This document shows, one piece after another, positions 6,903 to 15,288 of a stretch of DNA of 24,872 nt (position 1 is its first letter; each line of letters starts with the position of its first letter). The notes under the pieces are model-generated. The model saw only the letters and a program-made list of their open reading frames with translations. It did no database searches and was not told the origin of the DNA. The translations under genes were made by a program, and so were the position numbers. Origin of the DNA: JBHELG01 sp046263195. GTDB taxonomy: Bacteria; Actinomycetota; Nitriliruptoria; Nitriliruptorales; JAHWKO01. The DNA is taken from the NCBI GenBank assembly GCA_046263195.1, contig JBHELG010000134.1, positions 1 to 24,872 of the forward strand. The letters are read 5' to 3'.

Positions 6903-9542
6903 TTACGCGTCCACCATGATAGGGGCCGCAGGGACCGCTTCATCCTCCGCCTCGGCGATCTCCTCCCAGGTGGCGCCCTCGTAGCCCGGCAATTCGGGAT
7001 CGAGGCCCGGCACTCCGGCCACCGCAGGGATCGTGACGACCCGTGGGGGGTCGAAGTCCGCAAGCTCGACCTTGTGCGGTTGCTCCGGGTTCGAGCAGGT
7101 CGCAACGGGATGTTTGCGGTTGCGAGGTGGGGGCTTCAGCGGAGCCCCGCAGGTCGGGCATGGACGGCGGAGTGGCACGCTCCAGATCGCAAAATCGCAG
7201 TCCGGGTAGCGACTGCAGCCCACGAACGGCTTGCCATAGCGGCTCTTGCGCAGGTCGAGCCGGCCTTCGCTGCACTTCGGACAGGTGAATGGGGTTCGTG
7301 CGGCGACGTTGACGATGCCCTTGCAGGTCGGGTAGTCGATGCAGCCGTAGAACTCGCCGAAGCGGCCGGTGCGACGCATCATCGGCTTGCCACACTCGGG
7401 GCAGCGGACCCGCTCGTCCGGTTCAGGCTCGGGGTCAGGTTCGGTGACACGGCCGTGCTCGTCCAGTGGCAAGGTCCCCTCGCATTCAGGCCAGCGGCTG
7501 CAGGATGCGAACCACTGCTTCAACTTGCCGGAGAAGACCTTCTCCATGGGCGCACCGCACTGGGGGCACTGCGCCGCCGGTACGAGCGGCAGGCGGGGCC
7601 GCTCGGGCTTGCGTTCGCGGACCCAGTCGTCGACCTCCTCCAGGAAGCCGTTGACCATGCCGCACCAGCTCTCACGGCCCTCGGCGATCTCGTCGAGCTC
7701 GTCCTCCATCCGAGCGGTGAAGCCCACGTCGACGACCTCCCCGAAGTGAGCTTTCAGGAACGCCGTGACGACCTCCCCAAGAGGTGTGGGTACGAAGCGC
7801 CTGTTCTCGAGCTGAACGTAGTTGCGGGCCACGATTGTCGAGATGATCTGGGCGTACGTCGACGGCCGTCCGATCCCTTCCGCTTCGAGGGTCTTGACCA
7901 GGGTCGCCTCGCTGTAACGGGGAGGAGGCTGAGTGAAGTGCTGATTTGCCGCCAGTTCCTCGAGGTTCAGCCACTGCCCCTCCTCGAGGTCGGGCAGCTT
8001 CCCAGCGCTCGCCCCGCGCCGGGTCTCCTCCTCGTCGTCGCGGCCCTCCTCGTACACGGCGAGGAATCCGTCGAAGCGCAGCACCTGACCGGTGGCACGG
8101 AAGGCAAGCTCAATCCCGTCGGCCTCAAGGGCGATCAGGTCGGCCGACAGCCGGTCGAAGAGGGCAGCGGTCATCTGTGTCGCGACCGTCCGCCGCCAGA
8201 TGAGGTCGTAGAGGCGGTACTGGTCGGCGTCGAGGTAGCGGCGCACACGATCAGGGTCCCGGAGTGCGGACGTCGGGCGTATAGCCTCGTGCGCCTCCTG
8301 GGCGCGCTTCTTGCGGGTCTGGTAGCGGCGCGGCTCGGCGAGGGCATAGCGCTCCCCGAAACGCCCGCTCACGAGCCCGTTCAGCTCCCTCAGCGCGACC
8401 TCGGAGACGTTGAGGGAATCGGTGCGCATGTAGGTGATGAGCCCGACTTGCCCCTCCGCGCCAAGCTCGACGCCCTCGTAGAGCTGCTGGGACACGGCCA
8501 TGGTCTTCTTCGTCGAGAAGCCCAGCTTGCGGGCCGCCTCTTGTTGCAGGGTTGAGGTGGTAAACGGCGGCGGCGGATTGCGCCGCTGCTCACTGCGTCG
8601 AACCTCGCGCACCTCATAGCGTCCCGCGCGGAGGGCTCGGGCCTTCAGAGCCTCCGCATCCTCGGCCTTCTCCACGAGCAGGTAATCGGACTCCTCGACT
8701 CGGTCGGTCTCCGACGCGCGCTCGCGGTCGCGGGGCGTGGCGAGGCGGCGCTGGCCGACCCGGTGGAGGCTCGCTTCGACCCGGGGGCGTTCGCGGTCGT
8801 CCTCGAGCGCGAAGGTGCCGTCGAAGGTCCAGTACTCCTGGGGGACGAAGGCACGGATCTCGTTTTCCCGGTCGACCACGAGCCGCAGCCCCACCGACTG
8901 CACCCGCCCGGCCGAGATGCCCGCCGACACCGTGCGCCACAGCACCGGCGACAGCCGGTAGCCGACGATGCGGTCCACGGCCCGCCGCGCCTGCTGGGCG
9001 TTGACAAGATGGAGGTCGACCGGGCGGGGCTGCGCGAACGCATCCCTGATCGCCTCCTCCGTGATCTCGTCGAAGGTCACCCGGTTGGCCTCGTCGAGCG
9101 AAAGCTCGAGTACCTCGGCGACGTGCCAGGCGATGGCCTCACCCTCGCGGTCGAGGTCGAGGGCGAGCCACACCCGTTCGGCCTTGCGGGCTTCCCGTTT
9201 GAGGGTCGTCACATACTTCTGGGACGGCTTTGGGATCTCGTAGTTGAGCTCACAGCCCGACGGGCCGGCCTGCACGGCGAAGTCGGACTTCGGCAGGTCG
9301 CGGATGTGGCCGTACGACGCCACCACCCGGTAACCGGCTCCCAGGTAGCGTTCGATCGTCCTGGCCTTCGTCGGCGACTCGACCACGACGAGCTGGGAGC
9401 GGCCCCCTCCATCCCTCTTCGCCGAGGCGGTCGTGCGCCTACCGGGGCCGGGTCTACCCCTTCGCGGTCCAGTACCCGAGCCGTCTGCTTCGGCGGGTCC
9501 CTCGCCTCGCTGCTCGAGATCCGCTTCCTTGTGTTCGTTCAC
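6903..9542 (-). CDS. topA: DNA topoisomerase I (type IA) with four zinc ribbons
   Basis: It relaxes negative supercoils by transient single-strand cleavage. From GTG at 9542 the protein has 879 residues. After a polar leader, the Toprim domain starts at QLVVVESPTKARTIERYLG and carries the acidic metal site LDLDREGEA. The catalytic tyrosine is in GLITYMRTDSLNVSE at about residue 371. The C-terminus has four ribbons opening CPQCGAP, CPECGKP, CPKCSEG and CPTCGAP. The first three are regular tetracysteine units; the fourth has a longer, less regular second half (CSNPEQPHKVEL). The usual mycobacterial and streptomycete enzymes lack zinc cysteines (recalled), so this form points to another actinobacterial lineage. 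An ATG at 9590 would add 16 unconserved-looking residues. The gene heads the leftward cluster with tmk and holB and diverges from the ClC gene. Confidence 0.96.
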   Translation of the reverse strand: MNEHKEADLEQRGEGPAEADGSGTGPRRGRPGPGRRTTASAKRDGGGRSQLVVVESPTKARTIERYLGAGYRVVASYGHIRDLPKSDFAVQAGPSGCELNYEIPKPSQKYVTTLKREARKAERVWLALDLDREGEAIAWHVAEVLELSLDEANRVTFDEITEEAIRDAFAQPRPVDLHLVNAQQARRAVDRIVGYRLSPVLWRTVSAGISAGRVQSVGLRLVVDRENEIRAFVPQEYWTFDGTFALEDDRERPRVEASLHRVGQRRLATPRDRERASETDRVEESDYLLVEKAEDAEALKARALRAGRYEVREVRRSEQRRNPPPPFTTSTLQQEAARKLGFSTKKTMAVSQQLYEGVELGAEGQVGLITYMRTDSLNVSEVALRELNGLVSGRFGERYALAEPRRYQTRKKRAQEAHEAIRPTSALRDPDRVRRYLDADQYRLYDLIWRRTVATQMTAALFDRLSADLIALEADGIELAFRATGQVLRFDGFLAVYEEGRDDEEETRRGASAGKLPDLEEGQWLNLEELAANQHFTQPPPRYSEATLVKTLEAEGIGRPSTYAQIISTIVARNYVQLENRRFVPTPLGEVVTAFLKAHFGEVVDVGFTARMEDELDEIAEGRESWCGMVNGFLEEVDDWVRERKPERPRLPLVPAAQCPQCGAPMEKVFSGKLKQWFASCSRWPECEGTLPLDEHGRVTEPDPEPEPDERVRCPECGKPMMRRTGRFGEFYGCIDYPTCKGIVNVAARTPFTCPKCSEGRLDLRKSRYGKPFVGCSRYPDCDFAIWSVPLRRPCPTCGAPLKPPPRNRKHPVATCSNPEQPHKVELADFDPPRVVTIPAVAGVPGLDPELPGYEGATWEEIAEAEDEAVPAAPIMVDA

Positions 9543-9843
9543 GTCGCTTCTGTCGCTTCGTGGGCTTCTGGGTTCGGCACGGTGGAGCACGGACGAGAAG
9601 CTGTCAACCTTCCCCCATTTCCGCGTTCACGATGGGAGCCAAGTTCCGGGGAAGCCCGCATGGCGGGTCTGGGTTGCCCGGGAGGTCGGAGTCGCGATCT
9701 TGGGCCTGTCAGACCGCTCCTCCGGCCTCCCACCCAACGCGCGACGTCCGCACGTATTCCCTGCGGCTACGGGTCCCGTAGAGCGCTCCTGCAGAGAGCG
9801 GTCCTCTTCAGGCGCTTCGAGTTCGCTAACCTGCCCGGCTGCG
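9543..9843. promoter_or_regulatory. divergent promoter region between topA and ClC
   Basis: About 300 bases separate the likely start of topA (leftward) from that of the ClC gene (rightward), so both promoters should lie here. TAACCT at 9827-9832, 11 bases before the ClC ATG, could be a -10 box for a very short or absent leader; I see no good -35 partner. Open frames across this stretch are extensions of the flanking genes without conserved character. Confidence 0.35.
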
Positions 9844-11646
9844 ATGCCCGAAGCATCCCCTTCCGGTCCCACCTCCCGCCCGTCCCTCTCCGCCCGCCGG
9901 GGTCGGCTGCTCTTCGAGGAGTTCACGGGCGAGCTCAGCCTGGATGCTGTCCGCGGCCGGGTCGCGCTGCTGGCTGACTATCAACGCCGCGTGCACCGCT
10001 GGTTCACCCTGTCGGCGGCCATGGGAATCCTCGTCGGCATCCTGGTGGGAGGGCTCCACGTCCTCATCGAGGACCTGTTGCTCGAACGGCTCGTCCTGCA
10101 CAGTCCGTGGCCGCTCGTCCTCATCCTGCCGACGATCGGACTCGCGCTCGCTCACCAGGCGTTACGGGCCGTTCCGGGCATACGCAACCCCGAGACGACG
10201 GAGCGCTACATCGCCGCCTTCCACCAGCCCCGTGAACGGCTGCGTCTGCGGGACCTGTGGGGCCGCCTCCTCGCCTCGGTCATGACCATCGGGTCCGGAG
10301 GCAGCCTGGGGCTCGAGGGACCTTCCCTGCTGACCGGAGCCTCGATCGGCGCCCACCTCCAGCCGCGCTTTCCCCGTGTGTTCGCCGGAGAGGATGCCCG
10401 TCTGCTCATGGTCGCAGGTGCCGCGGCCGGCGTGTCGGCGATCTTCCGAGCTCCGTTGACAGGGGTCGTGTTCGCGCTCGAGGTCCCTTTCAAGGACGAC
10501 ATCGCCCGTCATGCCGTCCTACCCGCTCTAGTCGCCTCCGCCACGGGCTATCTCGGCCAGTCCATCTTCTTCGGCACCCAGCCCCTGCTCCCCGTCGGGC
10601 GGGTTCCCGCCTTCACCTCGCGCGACGTCGTCGCGACCATCGTCGTAGGGGTGGCGTGCGGGGCGGGCGCGCGACTGTTCGTACGAGCCCTTCACCCGAT
10701 CCGGCGCGCCACGAGCGGCTGGTCCAGCTTCCGGCGGATCGCAGTGGGCGGCTCGGTGACCGGCCTGGCAGGGGTCATCGCGATGAGACTGTTCGGGGCG
10801 CCCGATGTGCTCGGAATCGGCTACCCCGCGGTCCGAGCCATCGCCGCTTCCCAGGCCCCATACGATCTGGCTTGGGCCCTCGCGCTGTTCCTGGTTCTCA
10901 AGGCCGTGGCGACGGGCGCGACGATAGTGGGAGGCGGGGCGGGAGGTGTGTTCATCCCGCTCGTCATCATGGGCGCCGCGGTTGGCGGTCTCTCCGCCGA
11001 GCTCGTCGGTGGAGTCATCCCCGGCCTCGACGTCGAGCTCTTCCCACTCGTCGGGATGGCAGCCTTCCTCGGAGCCGGCTACCACACCCCGCTCGCCGCC
11101 GTGGCGTTCGTCGCCGAGACGACCGGCTCGTCGAACTACATCGTGGCGGGGCTGCTGGCCGCCGCCTTCGCCTACGGGGTCATGGGACGCCGTTCGATCT
11201 CGACACGACAGCGGACGGCCCGTCGTGGCCATGTCGAGGCGCTGCTCGACGAGGCCGCCGCCAACGCGATCTCGGGCCCGCCCGTCACCGTTCCACCGGA
11301 TGCGACCCTCGAGGCCTTCATACGGGACTACGTCTTCACCGCCAAGCACCGCGAGTACCCGGTGGCAACGGATGGGCGCCTGCTGGGCATGATCGCCCTC
11401 GATCACCTCCACGACGTCGACCCCGCCCAATGGCCCAAGACACGAATCGCCGACGTCATGGATCGCGACGTTGCGAGTGTCCCAGCGGATGCGCCGCTGC
11501 AAGTCGCCGCCGAGGTCATGAATCAGACCGGGATGGACCGAGTTCCCATTGTCGACGCGCACGGCCGGGTCGTGGGAGTCATCGGCCCGCGCGACATCTT
11601 CCGCTTCGGCGAGCTGCTCGAGGACATCCAGCGCAGCGCCTCGTGA
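9844..11646 (+). CDS. ClC-type chloride channel with two CBS domains
   Basis: The 600-residue protein has a ClC membrane domain (about 45-470) followed by a CBS pair (about 485-595). Hallmarks are GSGGSLGLEGPSLLTGASIG with the gating glutamate at 158, RAPLTGVVFALEVPF near 205-216, and GGGAGGVFIPLVIMGA. ClC proteins move chloride through each half of a membrane dimer, as channels or 2Cl-/H+ exchangers. Residue 214 is Val where exchangers such as E. coli ClC have the proton-transfer glutamate (EE becomes EV), as in vertebrate ClC channels, so uncoupled conduction is inferred. The CBS pair probably senses nucleotides. ATG at 9844 is chosen because the family sequence begins shortly after it; the frame is open upstream to 9433, but that part overlaps topA antisense. 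No clear Shine-Dalgarno is present. Confidence 0.9.
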   Translation: MPEASPSGPTSRPSLSARRGRLLFEEFTGELSLDAVRGRVALLADYQRRVHRWFTLSAAMGILVGILVGGLHVLIEDLLLERLVLHSPWPLVLILPTIGLALAHQALRAVPGIRNPETTERYIAAFHQPRERLRLRDLWGRLLASVMTIGSGGSLGLEGPSLLTGASIGAHLQPRFPRVFAGEDARLLMVAGAAAGVSAIFRAPLTGVVFALEVPFKDDIARHAVLPALVASATGYLGQSIFFGTQPLLPVGRVPAFTSRDVVATIVVGVACGAGARLFVRALHPIRRATSGWSSFRRIAVGGSVTGLAGVIAMRLFGAPDVLGIGYPAVRAIAASQAPYDLAWALALFLVLKAVATGATIVGGGAGGVFIPLVIMGAAVGGLSAELVGGVIPGLDVELFPLVGMAAFLGAGYHTPLAAVAFVAETTGSSNYIVAGLLAAAFAYGVMGRRSISTRQRTARRGHVEALLDEAAANAISGPPVTVPPDATLEAFIRDYVFTAKHREYPVATDGRLLGMIALDHLHDVDPAQWPKTRIADVMDRDVASVPADAPLQVAAEVMNQTGMDRVPIVDAHGRVVGVIGPRDIFRFGELLEDIQRSAS

Positions 11647-11737
11647 GGTGGTTCTCGCGTTCGTCCCCCGCTGTTGTTGGCACCCGGCAAGCTCCGGTGC
11701 TCCCGATCATGGAGCTGAGCGCTCGCTGAACCGTCTC

Positions 11738-11746
11738 TTATCCACA
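11738..11746 (+). promoter_or_regulatory. isolated consensus DnaA box
   Basis: TTATCCACA is an exact match to the classical DnaA box. It lies in the 153-base gap between the ClC and DUF222-HNH genes, about 50 bases before the latter's -10 box. A single box is not an origin; it could titrate DnaA, regulate the downstream gene or be chance. Confidence 0.3.
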
Positions 11747-11787
11747 ACGTTCTCGTGCCACGGGCTCCGGCCTGTCGCTGTCGAACG

Positions 11788-11793
11788 TATGAT
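11788..11793 (+). promoter_or_regulatory. -10 box giving a probable leaderless mRNA
   Basis: TATGAT stands six bases before the ATG of the DUF222-HNH gene (11800). Transcription would begin at or next to the A of ATG, and there is no Shine-Dalgarno, which together indicate a leaderless transcript, common in actinobacteria. No clear -35 hexamer is visible at the usual spacing. Confidence 0.5.
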
Positions 11794-11799
11794 CGGGTC

Positions 11800-12948
11800 A
11801 TGTTGCAGAAGATTGCGGATGCAGCCGGAGCGCTGACCCAGTCGCTGGCGCAGTGCGACCCCGGGGATCTCTCAGGGCCGGACGCGCTGGAGTTGGTCGA
11901 GACCCTTGCTCGGATGGAGAAGGTGTGTTCGGCAACCCGGGCACGGGCAGCAGCTCGGGTCGATGAGGCCGGCGCCTATCGGACGAGGGGGCATCGCTCG
12001 GGGACGGAGTGGCTGGCCAACATCTTGGGCACGAGCCCGAAGCAGGCCCGTGAGCCGATCGAAACCGCCAAGGCCATCGAGGGACTGGAGGCGACCAGGG
12101 AGGCGTTCGCCACGGGGCGGATCTCCGAATCTCAAGCAGCGGAGGTGGGCAAGGCGGCGACGGTCGACCCCTCCGTTGAAGCCGACCTGCTACAGACGGC
12201 CGAGCAGGATGACTGGCGGAGCTTGAAGGATCACGTGCGGCGGGTGCGTCTCAACGCCGAAGTCGACCGCGATGCGCTGCACGAGCGTCAGCAGCGGGCG
12301 CGGGAGTTCCACCACTGGATCGACGACGAGGGCATGGTGGCGGCCCGCTTCCGCCTGCCCCCCGAAGTGGGCGCACCCCTAGTCAACCGCATCGATGCTC
12401 AGACCGACCGGGAATACAAGGAGGCGTGGCAGCAGGGAGGCCGCGAGCCGCGGGGCGCTTACGCCGCCGACGCCCTCGTCTCACTGCTGGCCGGGCAGGG
12501 CAGTGGTAGCCCCTCGGCCGATTTGGTGGTGGTGGTCGACCTCGACGCCCTGCAACGTGGCCACTCCCATGACGGCGACCGCTGTCATATTCCAGGCGTC
12601 GGCCCGTTGCCGGTGGCTGTGGCCCGTCGCATCGCCGGCGACGCCTTCCTCAAAGCAGCGGTGGTCGAGGGCTGTGAGATCCGCGAGGTGAAGCACTTCG
12701 GACGCCACATCACCGCCGAGGTACGCACCGCCCTCGAACTGGGCCCGACCCCCGACCTCGATGGCGTCACCTGCGTCGAGCAGGGCTGCGGGCGCCGCCA
12801 GGGCCTCGAGTGGGACCACGATGACCCCCTTGCCAACCATGGCCCCACGGCCTACCACAACCTGAAAGCCCGCTGCCGCCCTCACCACCGCGACAAGACC
12901 CAGCGAGACCGGGCGGGTGGCCTGTTGTCCGGCCGCGAGCCCCCGTAG
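11800..12948 (+). CDS. DUF222 protein with C-terminal HNH nuclease domain (13E12-type)
   Basis: The 382-residue product has the long helical DUF222 domain, with the typical LARMEKVCSATRARAAARVDE near 36-56, then RTRGHRSGTEWLA, and a C-terminal HNH domain at about 320-365: CVEQGCGRR, LEWDHDDPLANHGPTAYHNL, CRPHHRDKTQR. The Cys pairs should hold a structural zinc and the histidines the catalytic metal. Members occur in many copies in actinobacterial genomes, including the mycobacterial REP13E12 repeats; their function is unproven, with mobile or phage-related roles suggested. All expected HNH residues are present, so a nicking or cutting activity is possible. No transposase, integrase or terminal repeat is visible around it, and base use resembles its neighbours. 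ATG at 11800 is set by the -10 box just upstream. Confidence 0.88.
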   Translation: MLQKIADAAGALTQSLAQCDPGDLSGPDALELVETLARMEKVCSATRARAAARVDEAGAYRTRGHRSGTEWLANILGTSPKQAREPIETAKAIEGLEATREAFATGRISESQAAEVGKAATVDPSVEADLLQTAEQDDWRSLKDHVRRVRLNAEVDRDALHERQQRAREFHHWIDDEGMVAARFRLPPEVGAPLVNRIDAQTDREYKEAWQQGGREPRGAYAADALVSLLAGQGSGSPSADLVVVVDLDALQRGHSHDGDRCHIPGVGPLPVAVARRIAGDAFLKAAVVEGCEIREVKHFGRHITAEVRTALELGPTPDLDGVTCVEQGCGRRQGLEWDHDDPLANHGPTAYHNLKARCRPHHRDKTQRDRAGGLLSGREPP

Positions 12949-13072
12949 CTCCCTCTCCCGAGGACGGGTGCGGCCCCATCAGAACCGCTCCGCACGGTCC
13001 TTCAGTTGGCAGCTGCCACCGTCAAGCGCAGGACGCCAGCTTTGGCGCCGGTCGCCAAGCCACTACCCTCCA

Positions 13073-13087
13073 CCCCTCGTCGAGGGG
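13073..13087. repeat. perfect hairpin upstream of the pyrophosphatase gene
   Basis: CCCCTCG (13073-13079), T, CGAGGGG (13081-13087). It lies in the 203-base gap between the HNH and pyrophosphatase genes, with smaller inverted repeats (GGCAGCTGCC near 13006; GGCG/CGCC near 13045) before it. No T-tract follows. It might end transcription from the HNH gene or fold in the pyrophosphatase leader. Confidence 0.35.
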
Positions 13088-13151
13088 ACCAGGCCTTGAG
13101 CGCCTCCGTCACTCGGCTCGGATCGCGCCTCGACAAGGCAGGTTTACGACG

Positions 13152-15260
13152 TTGACCCCAGCCAACTGCATCCTCGTGCTCGCCCAGGCCGGGAACAGAA
13201 GTGACATCGTGGTCCCCTTGTTGTGTGTCGCGGCCGCCCTGAGCGGCCTGGGGCTGGCCCTCTACTTCTCGTCGCTCGTCCATCGCGCGGACGAGGGGAC
13301 GGCCGCGATGCGGGAGATCGCGGCGGCCATCCGAGAGGGCGCCATGGCTTTCATCCGGCGCGAATACCGCTGGGTGGCGTTCTTCGTGGCCGCCATGGCC
13401 CTCCTCATCTTCGCGATGCTCCCCTACGGGAGGCCATGGGGGGCGATCGCCTACCTGTTCGGCGCCGGGTTTTCGGCCTCGTCGGGGCTCATAGGGATGC
13501 GGGTCGCAACGGCAGCGAACTCCCGCACGGCTAGCGCGGCCCGCTTCGGCGCGGCACAAGCACTACCGCTGGCCTTCCGGGGCGGGGCGGTCATGGGCTT
13601 CACGGTGGCCGGCCTTGGACTGGGTGGGATCGGCCTGGCCTACCTCGTCTTCCACGTACTGCTCGACGTGCAGGACGCGTTCCAGGTCATCGCCGCTTTC
13701 GCGCTCGGCGGCTCGTCGATCGCCCTGTTCGCGCGCATCGGGGGCGGCATCTACACGAAGGCCGCTGACGTCGGTGCCGACCTCGTCGGCAAAGTCGAGG
13801 CGGGCATCCCGGAGGACGACCCGCGCAACCCGGCCACCATCGCCGACAACGTGGGCGACAACGTCGGCGACGTCGCCGGCATGGGTGCTGACCTCTTCGA
13901 GTCCTATGCCGGCGCTTTGGTGGCACCCATCGTGCTCGCCGGGCTCGTGTTCGCGGAAGCCGACCCCGACCTCCAGCGCGCGTCCTTCCTGTTCCCGCTG
14001 CTGATCGGGGCGCTGGGTATGGCGGCATCGATCCTGGGAGCGCTGTCCGTCCGCGGGCGGCGTGACGCCAGACTGGCCAGGCAGTTGCACCGGGGCACGA
14101 ACCTCGCGGCCATCTTGACCATCCTGGGCACGATAGGTGCCGCCTATTGGCTGTTCCGGGGGGAGGTGAGCCCTCTTCACCTCGCTGGGACGGTCATCGC
14201 GGGGCTGGTTGCGGGCATGGCCATCGGGTTCACGTCCGAGTACTACACCTCGAGCCACTACCGCCCCGTGCGCGAGCTCGCGGGCCAGTCGGAGACCGGG
14301 GCCGCCACCGTCGTCATCGGAGGTGTGGCGGAAGGCATGCTGTCCACCCTCGCCTCCGTTCTGCTCGTGGTCGGGGCAATCGGGTTCGCCTTCTATCTCG
14401 GTGAACAGGCCATGCCGGCAATCCCCGACGCCGGGCTCTACGGAGTCTCCCTCGCTGCCATCGGGATGCTGGCCACCACCGGTGTGGTCGTCTCCGTGGA
14501 CGCATACGGCCCGATCGCGGACAACGCGGGGGGGATCGCGCAGATGGCCCATCTCCCCCCCGAAGTGCGGGAGGTAACGGACTCGCTCGACGCGCTCGGC
14601 AACACGACGGCCGCCATCGCCAAGGGCTTCGCAATCGGATCGGCAGCGATCACCGCCCTAGCACTGTTCAAGTCCTTCACGGCCGCCGCCGCCCTCGAGA
14701 CCATAGATATCGAGGACGTCGACGTGACCATCGGGCTGTTCCTGGGGGCGATGATCCCGTTCGCTTTCGCTGCGCTGACCATGAAGTCCGTCGGGCGTGC
14801 CGCTCAGCGGATGATCCAGGAGGTACGCCGGCAGTTCGCCGAGATCGCGGGGCTCCGCGAGGGGCGCAGAGGAATCCGTCCCGACTATGCCCGGTGCGTG
14901 GACATCTCGACCAGGGCGGCTTTGCGCGAGATGATCGCACCGGGGTCGCTGGCGGTGGTCCTCCCCCTCCTGCTCGGGTTCATCAGCGTAGGGGCACTTG
15001 GTGGATTCCTTGCCGGCGCGCTCGTCACCGGCTTCCTCCTCGCCATCTTCATGGCCAACGCGGGAGGAGCATGGGACAACGCGAAGAAATTCATCGAAGC
15101 CGGAAACCTGGGCGGCAAAGGCTCTGAGGCCCACAAGGCGGCCGTGGTGGGGGACACGGTGGGTGATCCCTTCAAGGACACGTCGGGGCCGTCCATGAAC
15201 ATACTCATAAAGGTCATGACGATCGTGGCGCTCGTGTTCGCACCGGCCTTCATCCGATGA
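13152..15260 (+). CDS. hppA: membrane pyrophosphatase (ion-pumping), K+-dependent type
   Basis: The enzyme splits pyrophosphate and uses the energy to pump H+ (or Na+) across the membrane. It has 702 residues and about 16 hydrophobic segments. The active site is clear: GGIYTKAADVGADLVGKVE, EDDPRNPATIADNVGDNVGD, and near the C-terminus NAGGAWDNAKKFIE and VVGDTVGDPFKDTSGPS. At 483-492 it reads GNTTAAIAKG: Ala at 487 and 490 mark the K+-dependent class, whereas K+-independent enzymes carry Lys and Thr. Streptomyces has the K+-independent form (recalled), so this differs although the gene neighbourhood is alike. H+ versus Na+ cannot be decided here. The start is TTG at 13152, which is uncertain; GTG at about 13209 would begin directly at the first helix. 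It converges on the methyltransferase gene with a 28-base gap. Confidence 0.95.
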   Translation: MTPANCILVLAQAGNRSDIVVPLLCVAAALSGLGLALYFSSLVHRADEGTAAMREIAAAIREGAMAFIRREYRWVAFFVAAMALLIFAMLPYGRPWGAIAYLFGAGFSASSGLIGMRVATAANSRTASAARFGAAQALPLAFRGGAVMGFTVAGLGLGGIGLAYLVFHVLLDVQDAFQVIAAFALGGSSIALFARIGGGIYTKAADVGADLVGKVEAGIPEDDPRNPATIADNVGDNVGDVAGMGADLFESYAGALVAPIVLAGLVFAEADPDLQRASFLFPLLIGALGMAASILGALSVRGRRDARLARQLHRGTNLAAILTILGTIGAAYWLFRGEVSPLHLAGTVIAGLVAGMAIGFTSEYYTSSHYRPVRELAGQSETGAATVVIGGVAEGMLSTLASVLLVVGAIGFAFYLGEQAMPAIPDAGLYGVSLAAIGMLATTGVVVSVDAYGPIADNAGGIAQMAHLPPEVREVTDSLDALGNTTAAIAKGFAIGSAAITALALFKSFTAAAALETIDIEDVDVTIGLFLGAMIPFAFAALTMKSVGRAAQRMIQEVRRQFAEIAGLREGRRGIRPDYARCVDISTRAALREMIAPGSLAVVLPLLLGFISVGALGGFLAGALVTGFLLAIFMANAGGAWDNAKKFIEAGNLGGKGSEAHKAAVVGDTVGDPFKDTSGPSMNILIKVMTIVALVFAPAFIR

Positions 15261-15288
15261 TGCACGGCGAGGACATTGTCGTGGCCGC

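Noticed and set aside
7074..8555. Plus-strand frame of 493 codons opposite topA
   Set aside because: The topA frame has all catalytic and zinc motifs; this one is a mirror frame with no family features.
9433..9843. N-terminal extension of the ClC frame
   Set aside because: It overlaps topA antisense, is Pro/Ser/Arg-rich, and ClC proteins normally begin close to the ATG at 9844.
11800..12948. DUF222-HNH gene as an insertion sequence or intein/intron endonuclease
   Set aside because: No terminal inverted repeats, target duplication, integrase or split host gene are visible around it.
13563..14552. Minus-strand frame of 329 codons opposite the pyrophosphatase gene
   Set aside because: It is antisense to a highly conserved enzyme and has a Gly/Asp/His/Arg-rich shadow composition.
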